From: Candidatus Sulfomarinibacter kjeldsenii
GTDB lineage: Bacteria; Acidobacteriota; Thermoanaerobaculia; Thermoanaerobaculales; Sulfomarinibacteraceae
DNA: 50,652 nt
Assembly: GCA_014764485.1 (NCBI GenBank)
Contig: JACXWA010000120.1
Location: forward strand, 1-50,652
Reading direction: 5' to 3'
Shown here one piece after another: positions 10,793 to 19,317 of the stretch. How positions within the stretch are numbered: position 1 is the first letter of the stretch; each line of letters begins with the position of its first letter. Position numbers and translations under genes: made by a program. The notes beneath the pieces are model-generated. The model was not told the DNA's origin. It saw only the letters and a program-made list of their open reading frames with translations, and made no database searches.

Positions 10793-11128
10793 ATGTCTGA
10801 TCGTAAGCTGATCCGACCGTCGATGAATGAGATGATGGACAAATTCCCCACCAGGACAACCGGCCGCCGCAAACAGGTGCCCGCAGAGCAAACAAACGCC
10901 GAGAGTTTTTACTACCTCAAACAAATGCAGAATCGCACCGCGATGGTCGTGGTGCTGACCGACGGCACCGAGCTCAAGGGCTGGATCGAGTGGTACGACA
11001 AGAACTGTCTCAAACTCAATCGGGTAGATGCCCCAAACCTCCTCCTCTTCAAACACACCGTCAAGTTCATGTTCAAGGAGGAGGAACTACGCTCCCGCCG
11101 TCGCCGTCGCCCGCCAGCGTCGCGTTGA
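10793..11128 (+). CDS. hfq: Hfq-like RNA chaperone with N-terminal extension and Arg-rich C-terminus
   Basis: ATG at 10793 preceded by gaggagag. Sm fold: YYLKQMQNRTAMVVVLTDGTELKGWIEWYDKNCLKLNRVDAPNLLLFKHTVKFMFKEEE, with an FKH motif matching Hfq Y/F-K-H; C-terminal RSRRRRRPPASR. Confidence 0.8.
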   Translation: MSDRKLIRPSMNEMMDKFPTRTTGRRKQVPAEQTNAESFYYLKQMQNRTAMVVVLTDGTELKGWIEWYDKNCLKLNRVDAPNLLLFKHTVKFMFKEEELRSRRRRRPPASR

Positions 11129-11136
11129 GGGCGGCC

Positions 11137-11760
11137 TCACTCTGCTGACTGCAGCATCTGAAGAATGCGACTGATGACGAGGTCGAGTGCTACGGTATTG
11201 AACCCGCCTTCGGGGATGATCACATCCGCCCAACGTTTCGAGGATTCGACAAACTCCAGGTGCATGGGCCTAACCGTGGCAAGGTATTGATCGACCACAC
11301 TGTCGACCGTTCGCCCACGCTCCGCCATGTCCCGCCGGAGGCGCCGGATGAACCTCAGGTCTGCATCGGTATCGACAAAGATCTTGACGTCGAGAAGCTC
11401 CCGAATGGGTGGAATTGCGAGGATGAGGATCCCCTCGACGAGAATTACAGGCTGCGGATCGGCCCACTCGGTAGCGGCCACGCGAACGTGGCGCGCGAAG
11501 TCGTAGACCGGCAAGGGGGCCGACTCGCCGGCCTTGAGTAAGGCGAGGTGCTTCTCCAGGAGTTCCTCTTCGATAGCATCCGGGTGGTCGAAGTTGTGGT
11601 GCGAACGGTGGTGGCCGTCAAGATGGGCCAGGTCGTGGTAGTACCGATCCTGGTTGACGATGACGATCCGGTCCCGTCCGACGCGGCGCACGATCTCGTT
11701 GGCCACAGTCGTTTTGCCGGATCCGGTACCGCCCGCCACGCCGATACAGAGAGTCTTCAC
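11137..11760 (-). CDS. udk: Uridine kinase
   Basis: 207 aa; IGVAGGTGSGKTTVANEIV, DRYYHDLAHLDGHHRSHHNFDHPDAIEEELL, VILVEGILILAIPPIRELLDVKIFVDTDADLRFIRRLRRDMAERGR. Confidence 0.95.
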   Translation of the reverse strand: MKTLCIGVAGGTGSGKTTVANEIVRRVGRDRIVIVNQDRYYHDLAHLDGHHRSHHNFDHPDAIEEELLEKHLALLKAGESAPLPVYDFARHVRVAATEWADPQPVILVEGILILAIPPIRELLDVKIFVDTDADLRFIRRLRRDMAERGRTVDSVVDQYLATVRPMHLEFVESSKRWADVIIPEGGFNTVALDLVISRILQMLQSAE

Positions 11761-11787
11761 CGATCCGCCCTCTCCGTTAGCATCTCT

Positions 11788-12726
11788 TCAAAGGTATTTG
11801 ATCGTCTCCTCAGCAGTCGATGCCAGAGGCCCGTCGGGAGCAATCTCGAGGTACTTCTGGAGATGTGTCTTGGCCCCTTCCATATCGCCGGAGCGCAGCA
11901 GGAGCATCCCGTACTCGAAGTTGCATTCTGGAAAGTCGGGAGCCGCCGCGAGACATCTTTCTAGAAGTGGCCGCGCGCCCTCATCGTCCAGATTGTTGAG
12001 CAAGCCCGCGGCCTCATTGAAGAGGATTGTCGGGTCATCCGGATTCAGTTTCTGGTAAAGGACCATGTATTCGTCGCGCGAGGCCTCGTCGCCAAGCTCT
12101 CCGCTGGCGTTGATCGCGATGGCCAGGCATTGGATCGACTCCGGAGCCTTGTCGAGACAGCCGCGGGCAGCGGCCAGCGCGCCCTCCATGTCTCCCATGC
12201 CATAGGTGAGTTCGGCAAGGCGGGCGTAGGCCTCGAGGAGGTCCGGCCTGGCCGCGATGGCCTCCTCAAATTTCGTGCGCGCGGCTTCCTTGTCACCGGT
12301 GGTCATCAGCTCTTTTGCTTCCGCCAGCTCTTTGTATCCCGGTTGCTCGAGTTGTTGGATACCCCGGGCTGCAGCCGCCTGGTCCTCGGATTGAAGGTTG
12401 AAGTTAAAGGCATTGTCGGTCGACCCGGCCCCGACCTTGAACGGGCTCTCCAGCGGCTGAAATCCTTCTGCCTCGATGAGGAAGTTGTAGCCGCGGGTGG
12501 CGTCCAGGATGAGGGTCTGGAACTCGCCTTTTTCGTCGGTCGTGATGACCTTCTTGAACGTCGAAAGTTCGGTTGTAGTGATAGTGACGGTCGCAGCGGC
12601 AATCGGAGTTCCCGCTAGGTCCATCACGCGGCCTTCGATCTTGGCCTGGGTTCCGGCGTGAACCGTGGTGCTGATGACCAGCAGGCCGGCGACTGCGACA
12701 CAGGTCATGAGATGACGGTGCATCAT
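11788..12726 (-). CDS. Secreted carboxypeptidase-regulatory-like (CarboxypepD_reg) + TPR protein
   Basis: 312 aa; signal peptide (MTCVAVAGLLVISTTVHA), KIEGRVMDLAGTPIAAATVTIT...TDEKGEFQTLI, then TPR-like helical repeats. Confidence 0.8.
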   Translation of the reverse strand: MMHRHLMTCVAVAGLLVISTTVHAGTQAKIEGRVMDLAGTPIAAATVTITTTELSTFKKVITTDEKGEFQTLILDATRGYNFLIEAEGFQPLESPFKVGAGSTDNAFNFNLQSEDQAAAARGIQQLEQPGYKELAEAKELMTTGDKEAARTKFEEAIAARPDLLEAYARLAELTYGMGDMEGALAAARGCLDKAPESIQCLAIAINASGELGDEASRDEYMVLYQKLNPDDPTILFNEAAGLLNNLDDEGARPLLERCLAAAPDFPECNFEYGMLLLRSGDMEGAKTHLQKYLEIAPDGPLASTAEETIKYL

Positions 12727-12800
12727 TCGGGCCTCCTGCGCGGGTGCGCGCGAACGAGCATACCGTCTTTCGAAGGCGGTCTCAACGACCGCGAAACCAA

Positions 12801-13697
12801 CTACCGGAACATTGCCCGGACAACGTGGTGGGCGACGGTGGGATTTTCGCGTAGACGCCGTATTGAATAGGGGTACCAGTCCTTGCCGTAGGGTACGTAG
12901 ACTCGTAGCCGGTGTCCGTTGGCCAGGATGACTCGCCGCAGTTCAGGGTCGACTCCGAGCAACATCTGGAATTCGTAACGGTCGTGGTCCAGTCCAAGGC
13001 GGTCGACGATCTGCATCCCAGCCCACACCAGGTGTGGGTCGTGGGTGGCGATGCCGACATAGGCGCCCGAGGAGAGAAGCTTTTCAGTCGCGTAGACAAA
13101 GTTGGCGCGGATCGTCTCGAAGTCCTTCCAGGCGATCTCTCTCGGTTCGCGGTAGATGCCTTTGCAGATTCGGATGTTCGGAACGAGAGGCAAAAGGCTG
13201 TTGATATCGGCGATGGTTCGGTGGAGGTAAGACTGGAGTACGACACCAACCGAGGTTGGGTGTTCTTCGTGCATCTGGCGGAAGAGACGGATGGTGTTGT
13301 CCGTGCAGGTGTGGTCCTCCATATCGACTCGTACGAAGTTGTTGAACTGAGCCGCACGTGCGACGATTCGCAAGAGGTTTTCCTCGCAGAGGGACTGGTC
13401 GACGTTGAGTCCAAGCATGGTCGGTTTGATGGAAATATTGGCGTCGAGTTTTTCGTCCTCAATGCGGTCGAGTAGCCGCAAGTATTCCTCCACCGCGGCG
13501 GTCGCCTTGACCGGTTCTCGTACCTCCTCACCGAGGATGTCCACTGTACCCATCGCCCCTTCGTCGTTGAGCGCCCGCAATGTATGGACCGCATCGTCAA
13601 GGGTGTCACCGGCAACATATCGCCGAGCGACTCGGCCGACAATTGTCTTCGGCACGAAAGGCATTCCGTATTTCACCAAAGTATCGAATAGGCTCAT
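12801..13697 (-). CDS. Proline dehydrogenase family protein
   Basis: MSLFDTLVKYGMPFVPKTIVGRVARRYVAGDTLDDAV...NISIKPTMLGL...FVRVDMEDHTCTDNTIRLFR...GVVLQSYLHRT...RICKGIYREPREIAWKD...GIATHDPHL...FQMLLGV..RRVYVPYG-type PRODH barrel. Confidence 0.92.
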   Translation of the reverse strand: MSLFDTLVKYGMPFVPKTIVGRVARRYVAGDTLDDAVHTLRALNDEGAMGTVDILGEEVREPVKATAAVEEYLRLLDRIEDEKLDANISIKPTMLGLNVDQSLCEENLLRIVARAAQFNNFVRVDMEDHTCTDNTIRLFRQMHEEHPTSVGVVLQSYLHRTIADINSLLPLVPNIRICKGIYREPREIAWKDFETIRANFVYATEKLLSSGAYVGIATHDPHLVWAGMQIVDRLGLDHDRYEFQMLLGVDPELRRVILANGHRLRVYVPYGKDWYPYSIRRLRENPTVAHHVVRAMFR

Positions 13698-14425
13698 GAG
13701 AATCTCCTCGAATCGGGGGCATGGGCGCAAACGGCGCAGTAGACGGCACTTGCGCCAGCGTGGCGGAGTGCCTGGGCAGCCCGCTTGAGTGTTGTTCCAG
13801 TAGTCATCACATCATCGATCAGTAACGGGCTTCGACCATCGGCTTCTGATCGCGCCGAAAAACTCGTTTGGGATAACTCGAGGCGACGGGCCCTGGATCG
13901 GCCGGTTTGACGGACAAGGCCGTGCCGCCGCAGAAGCCGAATAGCCGGCCTCTCGATTCTCCTGGAAACTGACTCCGCGAGCAACTCAGACGCTGCCCAC
14001 GGTTTCTTCAGCCTCCTCCACGGGTGCGAAGGGATGGGTACTATGCAGTCGATCAGCGATGCCCACGACTCGGCTGCAACCGATGCCGCAAGGCGATCAC
14101 CGAGAGGTGCGGCAAGATCGTCGCGGCCACCGTGTTTGAGCGCCAGAATGGCGGTACGAAGTACCCCGTCATGTTCACCCCAGGCCACTGTCGCAGATTG
14201 CGGAGGAGGTGCCTGAAGGCAGGCCAGACAAGGCTCGGAGGAGTCTTGGATTGGGACGCCGCAGTGTCGGCAGGCGCTGCCGGCTCGGGGCACGGTCAGC
14301 GACCAGCACGAGCCACACAGACCACGGTCAGTTCCGTCGAGTGGATGATCGCAGTGTGGACACATGCCGGGAAGCAGGGCTTCAATCGCCGCGGCCAATG
14401 CGCCCCCCGTCTGCACGGCGTTCAT
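13694..14425 (-). CDS. ComF family protein (phosphoribosyltransferase fold with Cys zinc-finger N-terminus)
   Basis: 243 aa; CPHCDHPLDGTDRGLCGSCW...CRHCGVP...CLAC; PRTase loop LLIDDVMTTGTTLKRAAQALRHAGASAVYCAVCA. Confidence 0.92.
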   Translation of the reverse strand: MNAVQTGGALAAAIEALLPGMCPHCDHPLDGTDRGLCGSCWSLTVPRAGSACRHCGVPIQDSSEPCLACLQAPPPQSATVAWGEHDGVLRTAILALKHGGRDDLAAPLGDRLAASVAAESWASLIDCIVPIPSHPWRRLKKPWAASELLAESVSRRIERPAIRLLRRHGLVRQTGRSRARRLELSQTSFSARSEADGRSPLLIDDVMTTGTTLKRAAQALRHAGASAVYCAVCAHAPDSRRFS

Positions 14426-14511
14426 CCTACCAGAATGTCAGCCGGGTATGAAGGCCAGCCACCCTCATTGGAGAGTTGCTTCGGACGTCGTGTTGATAGG
14501 CTGGTTATACT

Positions 14512-14952
14512 TTGCTCATGGATGTGACCCAATTCGAGTTTGAGCTCGAGAGCGACGGCCACGGACACGTATACGATCTGACTGAAGATGTGGCGGCCTG
14601 GTTGGGGTCGATCGAGGCATCCGATGGTCAAATGACGGTTTTTGTGCCCGGTTCGACTGCCGTGATCACCACCATCGAGTTCGAGCCCGGCGCTGTTCGG
14701 GACCTCGTCGAGGCTCTCGAACGAATTGCTCCGTCCGACCGCTCTTATCACCACGATCTGCGATGGGGGGATGGCAACGGGTTCTCACACTTGCGTGCCG
14801 CCCTGTTGGGTCCCTCTCTGACTGTTCCCGTAGCCCGAGGACGATGTGTTCTCGGCACCTGGCAGCAGATCGTGCTAGTCGAGTGCGATCTCGCACCCCG
14901 GCGGCGCCGGGTGGTCCTTTCATTCGTCGGTGTGTGCCATCAGGAGGTTTGA
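14512..14952 (+). CDS. UPF0047/YjbQ family (secondary thiamine-phosphate synthase-like)
   Basis: 146 aa; GQMTVFVPGSTAVITTIEFEPG...HHDLRWGDGNGFSHLRAALLGPSLTVPVARGRCVLGTWQQIVLVECD. Confidence 0.9.
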   Translation: MLMDVTQFEFELESDGHGHVYDLTEDVAAWLGSIEASDGQMTVFVPGSTAVITTIEFEPGAVRDLVEALERIAPSDRSYHHDLRWGDGNGFSHLRAALLGPSLTVPVARGRCVLGTWQQIVLVECDLAPRRRRVVLSFVGVCHQEV

Positions 14953-15320
14953 TGCCGCACATCATTCTCACCGGAACGTTGGATTTTATGGCGGTTGCCT
15001 CGAGCCTCGATCGTGAACCTCAGCGCTGGCGGGCGGCGGTGCTCAAGAATGAGGCCTCATGGCATCGCTCAGATGGTCTCGCGGTTCTGGTCGAGGGAGT
15101 GGTGATCGAGCATTCGCGGCCGCTGCATCCGGTTGCTGTCATCAACCAGAGCCACGGCGATACGAGTGTGAGACTGTGGCGCCTTGCCCAGGTCGAACGC
15201 ACGCCCGCGGTACAACGCTGGCTGGCCTCGATCGCGCGTGAGCTGCAACGACTGGGTGCCGGCCCAATAAAAACAACAAATATCGCTGACGATCTGTTAC
15301 ACGGCCTCGATTTAGATTGA
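14952..15320 (+). CDS. Hypothetical protein
   Basis: ATG at 14952 overlaps the upstream stop (TGATG) with AGGAGG SD; MPHIILTGTLDFMAVASSLDREPQRWRAAVLKNEASWHRSDGLAVLVEGVVIEHSRPLHPVAVI. Confidence 0.65.
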   Translation: MPHIILTGTLDFMAVASSLDREPQRWRAAVLKNEASWHRSDGLAVLVEGVVIEHSRPLHPVAVINQSHGDTSVRLWRLAQVERTPAVQRWLASIARELQRLGAGPIKTTNIADDLLHGLDLD

Positions 15321-15364
15321 GTGCTCCGCCTCCGCAGCAGAGAGTTTATGAGAGGTGGAGGCTA

Positions 15365-15916
15365 TTATTGCTGGTTGAGCTCCTCGTCGAGCTCCTGATA
15401 GCGCTCCTGCTGCGACTGCTGGAGATTGTCGAGCCGATCGCGGACAGCGTCGGTGGCGAGGCCCGGACCGGGGCCGCCCGATGCAGCACCGCCAAACTGG
15501 ATCGCGTCCGAAGCGACATCGAGGTATCGGCGGGCCCGCATCAGGTGGGCGGTAGAGGGCCTTGTTGCCTGTGCCCGAAGCTCTCCGGCCGCTTTCCGGA
15601 TGGCCACCGCGGCTCGCAGCTCAGAGCTTGGTGACGGCGCCGCGTCCGCCCAGGCAGCGGCGGTGGCGGCAAAGGTCTTGAGATCTTCGATGTGATCGGG
15701 AAGGGTGTCCGGTGTGGCTAGGAGGCCTTCCATCGCGCCGATCATCTGCAGTGCGAGGTCGCGGTCAAGAGCCCTGCCGGTCACGCCCACTTCGCGGAGA
15801 TCTGTGGCGACCGCAGCAACAGCGTCGAGGCTCGAGGTCGCGTTACGACCCGTGAGATACATCATGTACCCGACTGCGATCAGGATGGTGAGGAACAGGG
15901 CCCCTGAGATTCGCAA
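15365..15916 (-). CDS. Hypothetical single-TM, helix-rich protein
   Basis: TTG at 15916 with GGAGG SD; LRISGALFLTILIAVGYMMYLTGRN TM, then a helical region ending QQSQQERYQELDEELNQQ. The ORF-track start at 16273 is judged too long. Confidence 0.55.
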   Translation of the reverse strand: MRISGALFLTILIAVGYMMYLTGRNATSSLDAVAAVATDLREVGVTGRALDRDLALQMIGAMEGLLATPDTLPDHIEDLKTFAATAAAWADAAPSPSSELRAAVAIRKAAGELRAQATRPSTAHLMRARRYLDVASDAIQFGGAASGGPGPGLATDAVRDRLDNLQQSQQERYQELDEELNQQ

Positions 15917-16065
15917 CCAAAAACCTCCACTCAGAGTATAGATGACGGCGGATCGGCAGTGTCCCCAGCAGTGGACATCATTTCGTTGGTTGACCACCGA
16001 CTGTCGCAGTGAATCACGGGTCAAGCGTGGCACGATCCTTGCGAGTTTGTTGGGCGGAGGCCGAA

Positions 16066-16989
16066 ATGCGCGAGAGAAAGACTGAATTAGGCGCGATTGG
16101 GCTGGTGGTTCTGATGATGGCTGTGGCCCCGTTGCCGATCGAGGCGCAGCTCGCTGCGGACTGGATGGTTCCGGCGGCGGCTCACAATCGCGGATCGCAG
16201 GACAGCTTCTGGAAAACGGACCTCTCGCTGCATAATCCGCATGAGTTTGACCTCCCGGTCGTGATTCAGGCACTTCCTAGCGACACGGTCAATCTCGAGG
16301 TCCCGACCCTGACATTCACTATCTATCCGTGGGAGACGATCAACTTGTGGGACGTGCTTGGTCCGGATGTCTTTGACGTGGATGGCACAGCGGCCATCAT
16401 CGCGTATGCCGATCCGGCGCTGCGGTGTGATCCGATCGAGGATTGCCATTTTCTGGTGACATCGCGCACCTATACCCCCGAGAAGGGCGGCGATGGTGAG
16501 TATGGTCTGACGGTGCCCGGCGCAGCGATATCGAGCGCCACTGATTGGTCTACCTTTGGTTATGCGGCTGGCGTGCTCAACGATGGTGACTACTTCAGGT
16601 GCAATGCCGGTGTCGCGTCCTGGACACCCGACTGGACCAGGGTGCGCCTCGATATCCAGGATTCCGACGGTCAGATCGTGAGCAGCGAGGTTTTCGACCT
16701 GCCGCCGTACGGCCATGTTCAGCGCCGCCTGGCGACATCCGGGTATGGGGGCTCTCTCGTTTTCTACCTCGAGTCAGGGCCCGATGACGCCTCGGTCTTT
16801 CCCTATGCAACGGTGATCAACCAGCGGACCGGAGATTCGAGCTACCTCTTCGCCTCATCTTCGGCGGTCGGTGTTTCGGTTGCGAAAAATCTCGGATCCA
16901 TCGGTGGCCGTCCCGGGGGTCCGTCGGCCTCGACGCGAGTTGTCACACCGGTGCGCAGAGGTCGGAAACCGGCCCACCGTCTGAAATAA
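16066..16989 (+). CDS. Secreted hypothetical protein
   Basis: ATG at 16066; signal peptide LGAIGLVVLMMAVAPLPIEAQ; WMVPAAAHNRGSQDSFWKTDLSLHNPHEFDLPVVIQALPS (beta-rich). Confidence 0.7.
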   Translation: MRERKTELGAIGLVVLMMAVAPLPIEAQLAADWMVPAAAHNRGSQDSFWKTDLSLHNPHEFDLPVVIQALPSDTVNLEVPTLTFTIYPWETINLWDVLGPDVFDVDGTAAIIAYADPALRCDPIEDCHFLVTSRTYTPEKGGDGEYGLTVPGAAISSATDWSTFGYAAGVLNDGDYFRCNAGVASWTPDWTRVRLDIQDSDGQIVSSEVFDLPPYGHVQRRLATSGYGGSLVFYLESGPDDASVFPYATVINQRTGDSSYLFASSSAVGVSVAKNLGSIGGRPGGPSASTRVVTPVRRGRKPAHRLK

Positions 16990-17054
16990 TCGCAGCTGGA
17001 CCTCCCGCGATGTAGAATTCATAGTAGGGGCGTCTATCACTCGTCGGGGGGCGA

Positions 17055-19256
17055 ATGGTCCAGTTCGACAACCAGCACCGCCAGATCAAGATCAAGATCG
17101 TCTATTACGGCCCCGCCGTGGGCGGCAAGACGACCTGTCTTCAGCACCTGCACCGGGTCACAGATCCCCAAAATCGGACCAAGCTCTACTCCTTGAATAC
17201 TGCAACCGATCGCACCCTGTTCTTTGATCTCCTGTCGTTGAACCTCGGAAGGATCCGAGGTTTTCGCCTGGCCCTTCAGCTCTACACGGTTCCGGGTCAA
17301 GTCCAGTACGACGCGACCCGCCGCACGGTGCTTGCAGGTGCTGACGGGGTGGTCTTTGTTGCCGATTCCCAGGTCGCACAACGCGAAGCCAATCTCGAAT
17401 CTCTCGAGAATCTGTGGGTCAACATGGCCGCCAACGGTCTCGATCAGAAGACTGTGCCGGTCGTCCTGCAATACAACAAAAGGGATCTCGACCCGATCCT
17501 GACGGTCGAGGAGATGGAGGCGGCCCTCAACGGCGATGGCCGGCCGGCCTTCCCGACCGTTGCGATTTCCGGTGAGGGAGTGTTCGAGGCTTTTGCGGCA
17601 ATCGGCGAGCACACACTGGCTTCGGTGGCCGACAAGCTCGGGGTTGGCACCAGCCCGCAGGCGGTTGAACGTCTCCAAGAGCAGATGCACAAGGCCGTAC
17701 AGCCCTTCATGGACGAGGATGGCGAGGCGCCGCCCACCAACGAGGATACTGTGGTCACGGTCACTGGGCCTGAAATCGAGGCCGGGCAGGTCCTGAGCGA
17801 AGACCTGCTGATCGGTGAGGCGGTCCGGGCAAACCTGGCTATAACTGACGTCACGACCCGCCTCGATATTGTCAGCCGGCAGCTCAAGCGCAAGGTGCGG
17901 GTGATGGACAGCATCTCCCTGTTCGGTCATGCGGTGAGTAATCAACGCGATCCCGCCAAGGTATTACGTCTGCTCATCACTGAAGCGATTCGCCTGCTCC
18001 AGCTGCAAGGGGCCTCAGTGATCATCATTCCCGGTGGTGGACGTGTTCGAGAAGCGGTGGTCCACGGATTTAAACAGGATCCACTGCTATACGCCGCAGA
18101 CTCAACCGGAGGGTCGGTCGCGACCGCGCTGCTCAACGAACGCAAGCCTCGGCTCTTCGTGCGAGAGGCTGAAGAAGAAAACGACGAAGCCGCTGTGGCC
18201 GCGGTCGATGGTGCGGGATTTACGTCTGCGCTTGCGGTACCCATGATGACCCAGGAGAAAGTGGTCGGATTGCTGACTGCGTACGGCGACAACGAGCGAG
18301 CCGACCTCGACGAAGACGACTTGCAGCTTGCCACAGTTCTCGCTTCCACCGCAGCCATGGGATACGCCAACGCTATAGCCTGGCGGCAGATGGAAGACTT
18401 CAACAAGGGGTTGGAAGCCAAGGTCGAGGAGCGGGCGGGTGAGCTCAAAAGAAGTCTCGTCGAGTCCCGCCGCCTCGCCACCGACCTCGAGGAAAAGAAA
18501 AACCTCCTCGAGACCGCCTATCGTGATCTCGAGGCGCTCGATGAGGTCAAAAACGAACTGATCAATCGACTGTCGCTCGATCTTCGGACGCCGGTCACCT
18601 CACTCTTCACTGCCGCCAAGATCGTTCGCCGCGAAAAGGAGGTGTCTCCGGAAAAGGCCGAGCGGCTTTTGAACATCATCTACGATGAGGGTAAAAAGCT
18701 CATGGAGATTGTCCAAAATGTATTCCAGGCATCGGTGATTGCCGCTGGCGCGCGGGATCTCGAGCGAAGATCCGTGCCACCACAGGATCTTTTCCGCAAC
18801 GCGATCTCACCCCTCCGTGATCTCGCCGCGGACCACGATGTGCGCATACAGGTCCTCATTCCGAGCGGTCTGGAGACGATTTCTTGTGAGCCGGAGAGCG
18901 CTGAAGCAGCGTTGCGGGCGGTGATCAAGAACGGCATTGAGTTCAGTAGTGGTGGAGAGGTGAAGCTCGAGGTGCGGCGGGCCACGTACGACGGGGACCC
19001 ATGGTTGCAGCTGCGGGTGAGCGATTCGGGATCTGGAATTTCGGAAGAAGATCTTGCGCACGTTTTCGAGGCCTTCTGGCAAGGTGACGATTCGAATGCG
19101 GGGAAACGCCATGGAATCGGGCTCGGTCTTACAATTGCCAAAAGGGTTGTGGAGAATCATGGCGGCACCATCGTCGTCGAAAGGGGAGCGAGTGGGGGCA
19201 CCGAGGTTGTGATGTCCCTGCCACAGGAAGTGGTGCAGGATACGGCGCCGGCCTGA
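17055..19256 (+). CDS. MglA-type Ras-like GTPase + GAF-like region + histidine-kinase-like (HATPase) fusion, H-box His missing
   Basis: 733 aa; YYGPAVGGKTTCLQHLH, TDRTLFFDLLSLNLGRIRGFRLALQLYTVPGQVQYDATRRTVLAGADGVVFVADSQ, QYNKRD; then a GAF-like region; KNELINRLSLDLRTPVTSL (SHELRTPL with H->L), N-box VIKNGIEFS, DSGSG, GIGLGLTIAKRVVENHGG. Confidence 0.9.
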   Translation: MVQFDNQHRQIKIKIVYYGPAVGGKTTCLQHLHRVTDPQNRTKLYSLNTATDRTLFFDLLSLNLGRIRGFRLALQLYTVPGQVQYDATRRTVLAGADGVVFVADSQVAQREANLESLENLWVNMAANGLDQKTVPVVLQYNKRDLDPILTVEEMEAALNGDGRPAFPTVAISGEGVFEAFAAIGEHTLASVADKLGVGTSPQAVERLQEQMHKAVQPFMDEDGEAPPTNEDTVVTVTGPEIEAGQVLSEDLLIGEAVRANLAITDVTTRLDIVSRQLKRKVRVMDSISLFGHAVSNQRDPAKVLRLLITEAIRLLQLQGASVIIIPGGGRVREAVVHGFKQDPLLYAADSTGGSVATALLNERKPRLFVREAEEENDEAAVAAVDGAGFTSALAVPMMTQEKVVGLLTAYGDNERADLDEDDLQLATVLASTAAMGYANAIAWRQMEDFNKGLEAKVEERAGELKRSLVESRRLATDLEEKKNLLETAYRDLEALDEVKNELINRLSLDLRTPVTSLFTAAKIVRREKEVSPEKAERLLNIIYDEGKKLMEIVQNVFQASVIAAGARDLERRSVPPQDLFRNAISPLRDLAADHDVRIQVLIPSGLETISCEPESAEAALRAVIKNGIEFSSGGEVKLEVRRATYDGDPWLQLRVSDSGSGISEEDLAHVFEAFWQGDDSNAGKRHGIGLGLTIAKRVVENHGGTIVVERGASGGTEVVMSLPQEVVQDTAPA

Positions 19257-19317
19257 TCTCAACCTCGATTTCTCAACAGCTTTCCGGCCTCGCAACGAAG
19301 ACTTGTGATATTGCTCG

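Noticed and set aside
12782-13642. 286-aa minus-strand ORF in another frame of the PRODH gene
   Set aside because: Ser/Arg/Thr-rich out-of-frame translation; the PRODH frame is clearly the coding one.
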